Positions 1 to 13,300 of a stretch of 64,000 nt of DNA are shown piece after piece (the first letter of the stretch is position 1; each line of letters begins with the position of its first letter). The position numbers and the translations under genes are program-made. The stretch lies in contig NC_134418.1 of NCBI RefSeq assembly GCF_030867145.1, forward strand, positions 55,651,682 through 55,715,681, read 5' to 3'. Under the pieces are notes generated by a model. It saw only the letters and a list, made by a program, of their open reading frames with translations. It was not told where the DNA came from and did not search any database. The stretch comes from Opisthocomus hoazin (Eukaryota > Chordata > Aves > Opisthocomiformes > Opisthocomidae).

Positions 1-3000
1 AATGACAAAGAGAATGGCACCCTTCATAATCTCAATTAAAATAAAATCCAATGTAGACTGAGGTCATTCCCCTTCGCTTCATAATTATGTATCATATACC
101 AAAAGTGAACTATTGACATTCATGGTGTTAAAAGACAGCAACAACAACATGGCTTGCTGAAGTATGAAAGATATTTTATTTTTATTTTTTAAATCTGAAT
201 GGCTATTTCAACTACAGCCGAGATGCTGCTGCAGCTCACAGCACCCCCGGGCTCTGGCACCCCACCGAAGGGGCACACCCAGATGCAGTGAGCAGCCCTG
301 ACACCCCAGGACAGCGCTGACAGCACGTTTTGAACCTGAACAGCCATGCTCCCAAGCCTGTCCCTTCCAGGGACATTCATGAGAACCATCGAGACGCTGC
401 AACATGGCCATGTCAAAATGGAAAAGCAAACTGCTCTGATCAGACCTGTGTACTCAGAGCCGTCCAGCCACGCTGTGAAAGACGCAGCTACTCCAACACA
501 GGAGTACTCTGCTTCTGCAGCTAGTCCCCCTGCACAGGGAGAGGAACAATTTTATTGCAGTGACTCCCACAAAGCAGGCATTACTGCTATAAACTCAGTG
601 TAAGAGGCAGAAGTAGGAAGGGAAATCACATCCCTGACTACACTGGTTACAAAAATTGTGTGTGGGCTGGACCAAGGCATGGGGTTTGAGATATGATAGC
701 TGGGGGAAGTGGAAAACAATGTGGGGAGAGATGACAAGGACCGATTATCCCTCTGGTGAGTTTTATAGCTCCTCTTTCTGAAGGCCACAACATCTCATAG
801 TCTGCAAGCCAGTCTCCTTTGACAAGGCAGGAAAGGAAAGCCACAAATGCAAGAGGCCTGCGCCCATGCAGTACGCCAAGCACTGCGCACCACGCTCATG
901 TGATTTGTTTGTTTTTAAAGAATCACAAGCTTGGCTGTCTGGACAGGAATATCCTGCTAGGCCAAATTAAAAATTCACCTGTAGAAAATAAATCTGTGTG
1001 TTTCAAAGATGCTGACCCTGCCCTAGCTTTCTACCTGGAACAAGCACCTTTCAGGATTTAAAGAAAATAAAATTAATCACACTGGGAGTTTCCTACACTG
1101 AGAAATTTGTGTATTGTAATCTTCAGGCATCAAAGGCACTCAGAAACATTGACTAAACAGCACAATACCTTAAACACAAGAGCATTGTCAAAAAGAGTAG
1201 ACACTAGGGGTGCAGGAATGCCAAATGGCCACCCAGAGCTAGGACAGGTGTGGTAACCTGTGTGTTTCTCCAGCAGAACAAGAGACTTTCCATGGAGCAG
1301 AGCAGGGGACACAGCCCAGCTCACCAGTTCTCATCCCATCTACAGGGGGCACGGACATCCAAAAAACACTTAGAAACACAGAGCCTAGCAGCAGGGAGAC
1401 AACGTTCAACACCTGATCTGCTTTTCCACAAGAGTCCCTGAAACACAAGGGTTAGTTGTCATTGTTTCGGTGAACTTCGGTATCTACTTTGCTTACAGAG
1501 GAAGCAATGCATTCAACAATTACTGTGAATTAATATATTAAAATATTTAGACTAATATATTAAGTGAAAACATTTATTATATTAAATTCCATTTATTGAG
1601 ATAAGATTTTTAAGGTATTTGATTCTGTTATTCTTCAGACCTTGACATTTACCATTCATGATCCATTGAAAGAATCTCTAAATACCAAAGCCTTTTTTTT
1701 TCTTTTTTAGATTGTCTGTTAATGCAGCCTACCATTAAAATCAGCTGCAAAGAATGTGTGAAGTATAAGAAAAGCAAAAGCCACTGAGCCATGGAGTTGA
1801 ACTGAGCTCCAAATAATGAACTCTTTCTATACAAGCTCTAGGTTGATTAGCTGGGAAGCGTGAAGGGTTGAGTTAACTTTCTCCTCATGTTTCCAGATTT
1901 AAATCTCCAGTTTCAGTGAAGTTAGTAAACCATTAGCTTGCTCCCTACAGCCAAATCACTGTGCCCCTTTTGAGGTGCTTGGAATGACCCCTATCCTGCC
2001 GCTGGGAAAGAAATGAAGCTGGCAACCACCGCGGCTAAAAGGGAGACTTGAAAGTACAGGACCAAACCAACGAGGCTGCCCTCACAGTAACATCAACGAG
2101 AGCTGGAATAGGAGGAATACGCCCTGAATTAACTGCATCACAGCTTTAGCTTTGAGATACTGTAAGGAGAACAGCATCCTACTAACTCTTTTATATGCCA
2201 GTACACACATCTCTTGGCTAATTGATCTAACCACACAAAGGCTAAAGAAAGCTATTCTACATCCTTCTGCAACTCGAATACACACGTGGCAGGACATCTG
2301 GCTAACACACCTCTGACGCAATCACAGCTATGTTCTGGAATCAGGCCAAAGGCTTGTGAACAGCACTTAGGTGTGAAACACCCTTTCTCCCCCCACTGTA
2401 TTTGCTTCTGAACACAAAAGACCTGGAAGCAGTCATCCACAGTGCACTAGATCTCTTGGCTCAGTTCAAGGCATGGACTCTGGGAGTGAAAACTCATGAG
2501 AATTTAAGGCACAAAGCACCAACTGTGATAAAAATCATCCAACGTATTCCATTTAAAAAATACCAGTTTGTGTAAAACAGAAAATATATATCCAGTTTAA
2601 AGAAGTTCTTCCCCTCTTAATGGTACTTCTGTCTCTAATCGCAGAGAAGTTGCCACTGCTGAAGTCAGAGTGGAAATTTCAATGGTCTGGTTTACAGCAC
2701 AGCTTTAGGAACTAGTGTAACTGAGCTGGAAAACGAAGCAGCCAGACGTGGGGGGTGGGAGAGACAGGAACAGCAATACTGCATTTTTCACTTTTGAGAG
2801 TGGCAAACCACTGAACCCATCTACATTGCATTTTCTGGAGTCAGCTGTTCCAAATAAGCAATCTTGTACAATGTTGAGTGACTGTTGCTGCAAACTTAAG
2901 CTCAAATTTATGTGTGACCAGTTAGGTGTAAGAAATTGGTATCAGCATCAGTACACAAGGTGGCATAAAAGCCTCTGATCTTCCTCAGCACTGCATACGC

Positions 3001-4037
3001 AGAGAAAAACCTCAACAGGAACCATAACTTCTGTTCTGTGGAAAATTGTAATGTGGGTGGGAAGGGAGAGAGAAAGAAGTAAAAATATTTTTCTCATGAA
3101 AAAGTGACCTTGAAAAAGGAATTCTGTGAAAAGATGTAATTAGGAGACTTTCTGAGAGCATGGAATTACTATCTTTGACACTTAGTTGATTTCTTTCATT
3201 TTGACTTGCCATACCAAAACGTTGCAAAAATCTGAATCAAAATGCAGCTAACCAACAACCACATATCTGAAACTGTTTTGACTTTGCTCCTATAAATCTC
3301 AGAAGATTTGGTTTGTTATTTCAACATAAAAAATAACATAATGCTCCTTCAACATTCAAGTCCCCATTAATTTGCATTTATTAGTGGAAAGCTTTTCATT
3401 CCACTCAAAAGACATAGAGTCAGCTCGACTCCGTCTGTGCTCCTCTGGAAGTGCCATGCAATGCTACAGCTGAAGCATTATATTTCCCTAGCGTGAGATG
3501 CTGTCGATAATGCCTCAAGTCAAACTCATAAGCAGCCTTCACCAAAAATGCTTACCGCAGACTGTTACTATGAATGCTATCATCTCCCATCTTCTCATTT
3601 CCTTCTCTCTAAGGCAATGATAAGAATCCGAAACAGAAAAGCACAATAATAAAGCACACTGAGAGTAAGCTTTTTACCCTTATTTTAATTACACTGCAGC
3701 AAAACACACTCTAATTAAACTGTATCTTGCAGTGTGCTTTTCAACAGTAATACAATGTTACAGTTTTTCCCTTGGCAGGAGAAGAGAGCTGAGTTATTGC
3801 CTGGAGTCCTCGCCGAACGCCTGGTACAGCTCCCTTCACACGGCTGCTGGAGAACCGAGGGGGAAAGGGCACGGAAGGGAGAAAAATCATGGGGGAAACT
3901 AGTAGTTGCAATGCCTGCAAATGAATTTTGAGGTCTCTCTTTCTAAGAGTCACTACATGAGCCAACATCCCCGGTATGCACCGCTCTCCCCTCGTGCTGA
4001 TCTGTGAAGGAGAGGGCAAGACAAGTCACCTCTTTAG
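1..4037. other. No gene seen; probably MCUB intron 1
   Basis: The stretch is unique-looking AT-rich DNA, very AT-rich at 1,510-1,620. Short open frames here show no protein family or plausible exon structure. If the putative exon 1 at 42.8 kb is correct, this stretch is intronic. Confidence 0.6.
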
Positions 4038-4353
4038 ATCACAGAATCACAGAATGGTAGGGGTTGGCAGGGACCTCTGTGGATCACCTAGTCCGCCCCC
4101 CCTGCCAAAGCAGGGTCACCTACAGCAGGCTGCACAGGACCTTGTCCAGGCGGGTCTGGAACATCTCCAGAGAAGGAGACTCCACAGCCTCCCTGGGCAG
4201 CCTGTTCCAGTGCTCCGTCACCCTCAGAGGGAAGAAATTCTTCCTCATGTTCAGACGGAACTTCCCATGCTTCAGTTTGTGCCCATTGCCCCTTGTCCTG
4301 TCACTGGGCTCCACTGAAAAGAGTCTGGCCCCATCCTCCTGACACCCACCCTT
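4038..4353 (-). mobile_element. CR1 LINE, 5'-truncated 3' fragment (copy 1)
   Basis: On the plus strand the copy begins with two CACAGAAT octamers, the complement of the CR1 3' end ATTCTGTG repeat. The element therefore lies on the minus strand with its 3' end at the lower coordinate. The minus strand encodes the C-terminal tail of CR1 ORF2, including [20 protein letters not shown] and [16 protein letters not shown]. The copy stops abruptly after the ACACCCACCCTT segment, which is typical 5' truncation. It closely matches the copy at 26,775, so both are of the same or a sister avian subfamily. Confidence 0.95.
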
Positions 4354-7300
4354 GCTTGTCTGGAGCAGGAGGAAAATGAGGGCAGCTACGTGTTAGCCAC
4401 TGTTCAGTGAGGGCACGTACTATAAATAGCTATTTATATTTCCCATATTGACATATATGTTTTTCTATCTCTCATAAACACATCTAGAAGTTCTCCGCAT
4501 ATGAATGATGTCGGCTCCTGTCTGATTCTCAAAGGGAAACAAACCAAGCAATTAATTAATTAATTACGGAATCACAATTTGAAATTTCAGAATAAACTAT
4601 TTACAGGCATTTCAGAAAGGTTTAAAACCAAGGGAGAGGAGGAAAAAAAAGCAGGTGCTGTCACAGTCTACTGAGTTTGCAGATCTTGCACAACAAAGAT
4701 TATCAAAAATTAATCAGTTTTCGGACCAAGCTTACAGTAACTACATATAAGGTATTTCCCTTTTTAAAATGAGTCACCAAGGCCACTTTGGAGATATCTG
4801 CTGTTAAATTTCTGTGCTGTTTTTATAAGCAATCCCACACGAGTAGGAAAATAAGACATCAGGAGCCCTAACAACCGCCTACAACCATCTCACAAGTACC
4901 CATTTGAGCTACAGAAACATCTTCTCTCTCATTAACTTTTCAGTAATTTGTCTTAGCTTACACTGAAATGATTTTAATTGTTTCTTGACTGGCCCTGGAA
5001 CGAGTTTAGATGATCATGCAACAACAGCCTCAATACAAACAGCAGCTTCAAGGCACATCGCTCAGATTTAGCAACATCCTCTGGAAACCCAGCTTAAATT
5101 AAAACCAAACCCCCGCAACAGACACACCACTCATTCTGCCATAACACCCCTATACCAAGTAACAGTTTCAGCCAGGGAAGATACTTCTGACACTTGGGAG
5201 CATTCAGGATATACTTCTCTTTCCTACAGGCGAAAAAAAAAGATGACAGGTTTTCTTATTTTGCTAAGACGCAGCTTTCCTGTCTCAATATGGACCACGC
5301 GGTGAATACCTTCTCCCAGCTGCTCCACAGGGCACTACAAGAACTGCACTGCAACATTTACATTTCAACCATGCAGCTTACTCAAAATCCACAGTATTTT
5401 TAACCCCTTCCTCAGTATAAGCAAAGTTCAAAAAAGTAACCAAGAGGTCTTTTGCAGCAAAGCAGTAGTTTCAACATGAGTATGATGACCTCAAAGAAGC
5501 AAGAGCAATACAGCATTCATGTGGCTTTCCTTCAAAACTCACTTGATTCCTAGCATTGTTAAAAAAAAAAAGAGCCCAAGTAATCAAAAGTTTGGTTTCC
5601 CATGCCAGTTATTCTTTGCGCCTTTATCATTCCTGGTGATCTTTCATCTCCTGCCTCTGCGCAGGTTCCAAGAACAGTTGGCACCACATTTAAGCAGCCA
5701 GACAAACACTACCAAGGACCGAAGTGACAGCTGTGATGAGAAGCGCATCGAGGTGACTGGCCACCAAGAACCTCTTTCATGAAGGCCCAGCTGGTCAAAT
5801 CCACCCCTGCCGCAGGGCTTCGTCAGGAGATGTTTCACCCAGCCTCCGCTGAGCAAGTGTGCATCCTCCGCTTGACTTCTGCTCACCGACCCTTTGCGCT
5901 CTCCCACCTGCTCCCTGCTCAAACTCTTCCCCCACGCATACCCACATGTTATGCAGCCCCTGCAAGTCATGGGTGATCACAGGTGGCAAAGGCCCTCTCC
6001 TCACACCATGTGTCACCGAGGCCATCTGACTCTCCAGCAGGCAGCTGAGGATGCAGAGCTACAGGTATCTAGGGAAGCACCTGGATTTGCATCCGTACCG
6101 GTTTCACGAGCCACAAAAACAGATGCTGAAAACACTAACATTTAAAGCAGGCTGAAATTAAGCCACGCGCTCCCCTATCCAGAAGCGCGATTTTGGTAAC
6201 AGTGACCCCTCGCCACAGAAGTGCTGAGGAGACGAGAAGGACTGAACACCAGCTGACACCTTCTGCCTCCAGTGTAGTCCCCAGAAGACAGGCTTCCAAG
6301 CAGGCATAAAGACAGGTCTAAAACCAACACAATTACACAGGGCAAGTCCATTGTTAAGAGGAACACCAAGAATTGTGCCTTATTATTTCATCAAATGTTC
6401 TTCTTCCCTTCCTACAAAAAGAAGCAGACCTAAGATCTCCTCTGAGCCTGAGGTTTTACACTATTGGAAATCTCGCATCTTCATCCGGTTTTAGTAAAGT
6501 CTAGTTGTCTGAAAGATGCTGTCCTTCCCAACCTACCTGATTTTCAGAATGGAAGATGGGACGCAACACCTACAAGGAAGTTTGCAAAGAGAAGAGGGGT
6601 AAGACTTTGAGAGAGAGGGATTATAGTGTGAAAATGTATTTGTGCTTTATCAAAAGCAAAATCAAGCCTACATTAGAGAGCTGTGCCATCTGTTGCCCAA
6701 TAACAGCCTGGGTCAAAAGATAATTTGTTAGCACAGACAGCATTTTCCATTTGTGCCACAGAACGGATCTTTGCTCCTGTGCTGTGCCTCCTCCGACTGG
6801 CATCCTGACCTGGGAAATGTTGCAAAATTTTACTTTAAGGGTAACAAGAGTGATTTTGCTTTCAAAACTACACTTACAGTGTATCTCATTAGATAATAAA
6901 ATGAGCATGCTGTATCTTTTCCTTCAAAGGCCTTAGAAAGCGTATCTTAATGCACGCAGCTGCTTTCCTATCTCTCTCAAAAAACCCTGCTCAAATGCAT
7001 CTCTAGGAATAACACTAATTCTTCAAATTGCCAGCCAAGAAAAAACTTGTTTAAATTTCAGCTGAAATGAGAGAACAGAAAAGAGATAAGGATAGAAAGC
7101 CAGATGAATGCACTTAGAGGTTTACCAAGTTACAGGCAACTCTTTGCTTCTCTCTTACAGAGCTTTTCAGATTGAAAGCACTAGGCAGGTTGTAGCAAGT
7201 AGGAAAAAGATGTAACTCAGAAAACAGAACTGCTTCTCAACATTTTCGTTTAGAATGGACACTCTTATACACAATATAAATAACCCTACCCCCCAACACA

Positions 7301-10300
7301 AAAAACCACAGTTCTTTATACACTTACAAGGATGCACTTCTGTTAATTTTTATGAGTATAGTTTTCCCAGGCTTTTCTTTACTAAACTGTGCAGATTTCA
7401 AATGCCTTAAGGCATTTACAGCTTGGTTAATAAAAAAGAGAGAGCTTGGGAAATCTGATTGACTCAGGACTTAGAATTAGTATCTGACAGATGTGTGCAA
7501 AAAGGTCAGTCAGAATTATCAGCAATGGAGGAATTCCCAGCGATGGCTCTCCCCCGGCTTTTCAGCAAGTTTTTTAGCAGGTAACACACTGCAGATCCAC
7601 TCTGTCAAACAGACCTTGGAAAGGGAACCAGCTGTGCAGCTGCGGAAACATGCAGAACAGGGAAAGCTGACTCTCCTCCACAGCATCCCCTCTGTTCCCT
7701 ACTTAGACACCTCTCCAGCAAATGGTTTCCATCTCTATCCCACTGGGTGCATTTCCCACCTTGTTGCCTCTCAGTCCTCCCTAGGGTCTGACCACAAGCC
7801 ATGAGGAACCCCAATACCCTGCAAAATCAAAGCAACCATCTGCCCTGTTCCATTGCCCCACCTTTTCTTTTTTTTCCCCCCTCCCTAAAAACTTAACCAC
7901 ACTGTTCTTATGTAGTAGTAGTGAAATTTTGGTGTCTCTCGAAGCGCATTTCCCCACAGCTAGCAACTTCTGCTACCCAAACAGCACCATCCCAAAAGCA
8001 GAAGGTTTCCTGGCAACGCAGACCGCTAGCTGCAGATGCAGAGCCACCCATGCCGCCGAGCTCTGCAGGCCCGGCTCTGAGGCAGGCAGAGCCCTTCTCC
8101 TTTCGGCTGCTCTCCACGCTCCCCCGGTCACCTTGGCGCAGGGGACGCCATCCCAGCAGGAAAACGCAGAGCAAGAAATCCTGCACTTGACTTCAGCCGG
8201 ACATGGAGGATTCATTTCATTTGCCCACCCACAATGAGCAAACAGGCTTCTAAATTAAATAATTAAATGTTATTTGGAGGGGCAGGTAAATGGTACAGAA
8301 CAAATCTAAGGCAGCAGAGGACAGTAAAAGAGGGTAGGTACTTAGTCTGGCTTAGTCCCAGTATAATTTAGAGCAAATCTAGGTGCAAGTATCTGAATGT
8401 TGCACTATTAGAGAGGTTTCCCCTTTTTCTCCTGCCATGACATTTCCAGGAATCATTTGTCTATGTAATTATTTTAACATAGCAGACCATGAAAAGATGT
8501 TATTATAACCACCTCCGTATCTCCATTCTTTTTTTTTTTTTTTTTTTTTTGAGGTCTACAGTTAAACCAGCCCAAACACTTAGGAATCAGTGTTTTGTGC
8601 TGGCATCTGTGAGCAGGTATTTTTCTAAAGGAAAAACACAAATTTATTTTGATTGCTTAAAAAATAAAAAGGTAGAAACAGAAGAACTGACATATTAGAT
8701 TAAATCAAAAGCTTTTCTCTGTTAGTGGTCAGTATTAGTATGTAGATACAATGATTTATATCCCTCATAACAGATAGTTATAGTGTAATTCCCAAAAGGA
8801 ACTTAGTATTTAGCTTATATTCCAGCTCTACCTGCTGTTACGCTCCTGTGGATCCTCAAATTACTTCCAGAGTGTGCAAAATATATGTCTTAGCCTTATT
8901 AGAAAGTAACCAAATAGAACAAAGGCATAAACAGGCACGTAAACAGACAAGGCTAATCCTTTCCCTTTCCATAGTTTCTGATGAATGATATTAAAGAAAA
9001 AATTCTAGGGCAGATACTATAAGAACATCCATAGCCAGTAACCAACAGCGAACTTAAGATAACAATTTAATAGAAACTTCATCAGGTTTTGTTAGAAACT
9101 GCAGAGCTGCCATTTAATAGACCCTGGCAGCAGGAAAATATAAAATAAATTTCTAAAAACTCAGGCAAAAGCAGAGTAAGTAAACATTTCTAAGCAACAA
9201 GATCAAAGGGGGCACTACAAAAGCCTCAGTACCAAGGTGAGTAAGAGCTTCCAGCCTTTATGCACACTTCACAGAACAGCTGCAACAAGCTGGGTTTAGC
9301 AACACTTGTCGTAGCAACAGCAACACTTTACTCGAGAGACAACTTTGCTCAAAGTCTCTTATCAGGGGTCTACATAAGTTTTAAAACCATGAAAATCATC
9401 TAAGCAGGTAAGCTTACAGACGTCTATTCGTTTTCTTGGAAAAGAGCTTTGCTGGGAGAAGTAGCTTCAACAACATTCCTGCCAGAAGGGTAGCCGTAGC
9501 AGAGATGCATAGAAAATCCAACTGCTGTTCTGGCATGAAACAAAACACAGTCGTGCTGTTGAGCGAGCAGAGGCCTCATTAATCCAAGAGTTCAGCAAAG
9601 GTCCTGATGAGCAATGTATGTCCTGGCACTTTCAGACTTTTGTCTAAGGACCTACCACTCTCAAATCTACTTGTGGACAGAGGGCTCAAACATTGCTATC
9701 ACCCAAACAGACACACCAAAGTGTTGCCAGATGTCAAGAAAAAAAAATTTTTGCTTTATTTTCTGTTTTTCTTTTGGAAATCTATCTTCTCCCATTGCTG
9801 TTCAAAAAGCTATTTTAATCTAAAAACATCAAATGGCTGTGGCTTTGCTGATGTTGCCCACTTCCATGTTTCAGCTGTGGGCATCAGTGTTTTAAAAACA
9901 TACCTCAGCTGAAATAGTGACTCAGGGAACTCACAACATTCCTTACCAAATCCAGCAGAGTCTGATTTGCACCTTCTTCCTACAGAAGTACAAAGCACAC
10001 AGACGGCAATGATATTTGGAGATCCACAACCAATACTGGCTGTGATATACTAAGCTATCACTCTGCCCTTCAGTCTTACTCTGTACACAAACCCATACAT
10101 TTATACCCTTCTATAGAGCAGGCAAAACAAAGAGAAAGACTAAAGATTTCCTGTAGAGGTTTCCAATGGCTTTTTCTATAGCTTATTATCATGAGAAAAC
10201 CAATTAAAATCAGCACAAGAAGATGAAAGGCTCTGTATGCCCCGGATGGTCCAGCACCTGTGTTCCGATGTGCCTGCCGTGCCTCCCGGCGGGGTTGGCA

Positions 10301-13300
10301 AATCTGCATGTTAGCTGCTCACTTTTCACCCCAAAGCCTTTGAACTCCAGCCAATAAAGAGCTGTTCCATTTCCCTTTCCTCTACTAATTCACTTAGGAC
10401 ATTTATTTGAAAGACTGAGGCAAGAAACAGGACCAGAACCTATGTTCTCTAAATTCAGGGTTTACCAAGTGGTTTTAGGAAACCCTTTTAATGCTAAAAC
10501 AAACAAGAATTTAATGCCACGCAGAACAAGCAACCAATAGGCAAAAGATGCTGCTCTTCTCCTCAGGCCCGTTGTAACATCAACATATGTTGGATGTAGT
10601 CACTTGGTCTTCCAACACCAGCAGACTGCTATAATGCAATGATTATAAGGCAGAACCTCTTACCCAGCTCTGTTCTTTGGGATATATTTAAATAAAGCTG
10701 CCGTCGATGAATCAGACTCCTGCAGACAGCAGAATCTCTAGCTTGCAACACCAGTGAAAGTCTGGTTTAGGCTGGCAAGTTTTCTCTAAGCCATCTCCAA
10801 CAAATCATCTCACCTTGTGAATTAATCAAGTGAAGTTTGCAGTTACAGCCCATTTTTGTCCCCAGACATGCTCCTAATTGAATGGAAGCATATCATTTGG
10901 GGAAAGCATCACTAAAAACAAATTCTAAAATAAGGTAAATAAATCCTGTAGAGTTCTCTATGTCAGGTTGCCATGTTAATGGACTGTAGTGCAGAACAAG
11001 CCTCAACACTGACATAGAAAATTAACAGTCTGTGGTCACTCTATTTACTCCACCCCGATGTGCACCCCAATTTGTTCCAGAATTCTACGTAAAGTCAAAT
11101 TTCAAATAAGTTATTACAGCCATCATAGGTTTGACATAATTGTCATGAATGCTTTACTACTCAGAGCAAGCAGTGGAACACATAAACTTCTCACATTTCA
11201 AGAACATGAAAACTGTTTAGTTCTTAATCTTGGAATTTTAACACGGGATCACTGGGAAACTAAAGTTACTCCTTCCCTCTGTGACATAAATGCGCACACA
11301 CAGAGAGATTTCCTACCAGGAAAATATTCTGCCACTACATTTTGATATTAATAATCAAAAAGTATCACGTTTGTCTTATTTTGCAAAGCCTTATGTATAT
11401 GCAGTTTGTGCAGGAAAAAAAACAGGGTGGGGGGGAAGCCAACAGGTAGTCTAACATGTTGCATCCAATTTCTCTTGACAACAGCAAAGAAATTCATCCT
11501 TGAAACACTAACACAGAGGGACAATCTACATTTTCGATACACCAACTAAACCACTTACTGGAAAGCTATTAACTGTAAAGTGAAAAAAGTATATAAGATT
11601 GAATTCAAAACTACACTTAGCCCTTAAAAATTACGGATCCTGTTTCTCCCTTTTATCAACTTTGATCTGAAGGAAGATGTATAGTACAGGTTATACCAGC
11701 ACCTGCAAAACCTTCTTGCTCTGAAGGAATCTAGAGTGTCTTCACTGCACTTCTATTTTTGCAAGCGGATTAACAGGGCAGCTCCATCTTACATGTCTCA
11801 TTAATTAACACTTTTGAATTTCCAAATTGAATTTCCATATTTTCCAGGTGAAGTTTCTCAGTTCATCAGGGGCGATTCAAAGCCTTACTAACTCTGCCAA
11901 CAGAAGAGAGGAAACTCTCCCATCGTTAACATCCCACATCAGGTTAAGACTATTGTGCAGAGTTATGGATGATCTGTATTTTTCTTTGCTTCGGCAGTGT
12001 GGTTTCCTACAGGACAAGACATCTAATCATGCTGTCTGGCCTGTCTACCAAAGTCAGTTTGCACTAATTATACAGCTATCAGCCACTCACAGTCCGAAAC
12101 AGTTAACAAGTGCTCAAAGATCCAACAGCCTACATCCTCTCTACTAGCATGCATAAAATATTAGCACATTAGAGATGTTAATTTTAAATTAAATATGATT
12201 ACAGAGAGGTTACTCCAAACTGACATCTAACATCAACTCATTCCTGGCAGCAAGCTCGGCACTCCGTACCACCAAAACAACATAGAGGAGCAATCCTGTC
12301 AAGGAGCAAGGGTGAGCTGCTCCACCTCAGCATGCTTACCCACTACCCTTCTAACACCAACTAATTTGTATGTAGAACAGTTCTAACGTTATTCTGTGTG
12401 TATGGACAAAAGCATCCTCAACCAACCAAATTAACGCTTTCCGCCTGTTTATCTCTTACAATGTGGAGAGATTGTCATTTTTCATACAGGTCGTCAGTAG
12501 CTTTACCTCCAGAGCAAGCACTGGAGCACTTCAAATATTGCTCAGAGGCTGTGGTCACTCACAAAGCCTGAATGCAGGCAAGGCAAGAGCACTGTGGGCA
12601 CTGTATTTAAAGACACATTGTTTAGTGCCTTTCTTGGAACAATCCAGTTATAAAACACATATGTTCTCAGAAACATGGAAAAGGTGTACAACCCACTCCG
12701 AGAAATCACTGCTTTGTAGGAAAAAGGCTTTATAAACTGCTCAACGCGTATGCAGGTACTTCACCTTTGATGTACTTTTCAGTCATTTTTTCTGCAGTCC
12801 TACTGCAAACTCTTCTCCATCCAATCCGCCCTCGGCCAGGGACAGCACAGACTGTTCCTGGAGTCTATTACAGGAGCGTATCTTTTTATCTCAGTGAAGG
12901 TACCAATTTTAACATCCACTACAGCAAAAGAACCACACTGACATATTTTCTGCCATTTTACAGAGCACCAATTTTCTTCCTGCTGGCAATGTAAGCAGGC
13001 GACCCGGAAGTCAGACCAGGCGGTAACTCTGGCTCGGACTCACCGTGCAGACTTGGCAAAGTCACTCGCACCCAAGTTTTCAGAGACGGCTCTAATCTCA
13101 AGGTGTTTCATGCTTGAGGTGTTTAAGCCTGGCATCAAGCACCCAAAAGCTACCACAGGCTTCAACCTCAGTCACACCTGCCTTCCAACTGAGCACCCCA
13201 AATCCACATGTATGTCATAAAATGTCAGATTATTCAGCCTCTAAACCCCATATTTACAGCAGAAATACAGCTGTAAGACTTTCAGCAGATGACAGAGTCA

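Noticed and set aside
8529-8550. The poly(T) tract as the tail of a minus-strand processed pseudogene
   Set aside because: The adjacent sequence shows no coding similarity and no target-site duplication that I could see.
12215-12245. A minus-strand RCQF tetrapeptide that could have been MCUB exon 3
   Set aside because: Stop codons lie close on both sides, and the neighbouring residues do not fit the family.
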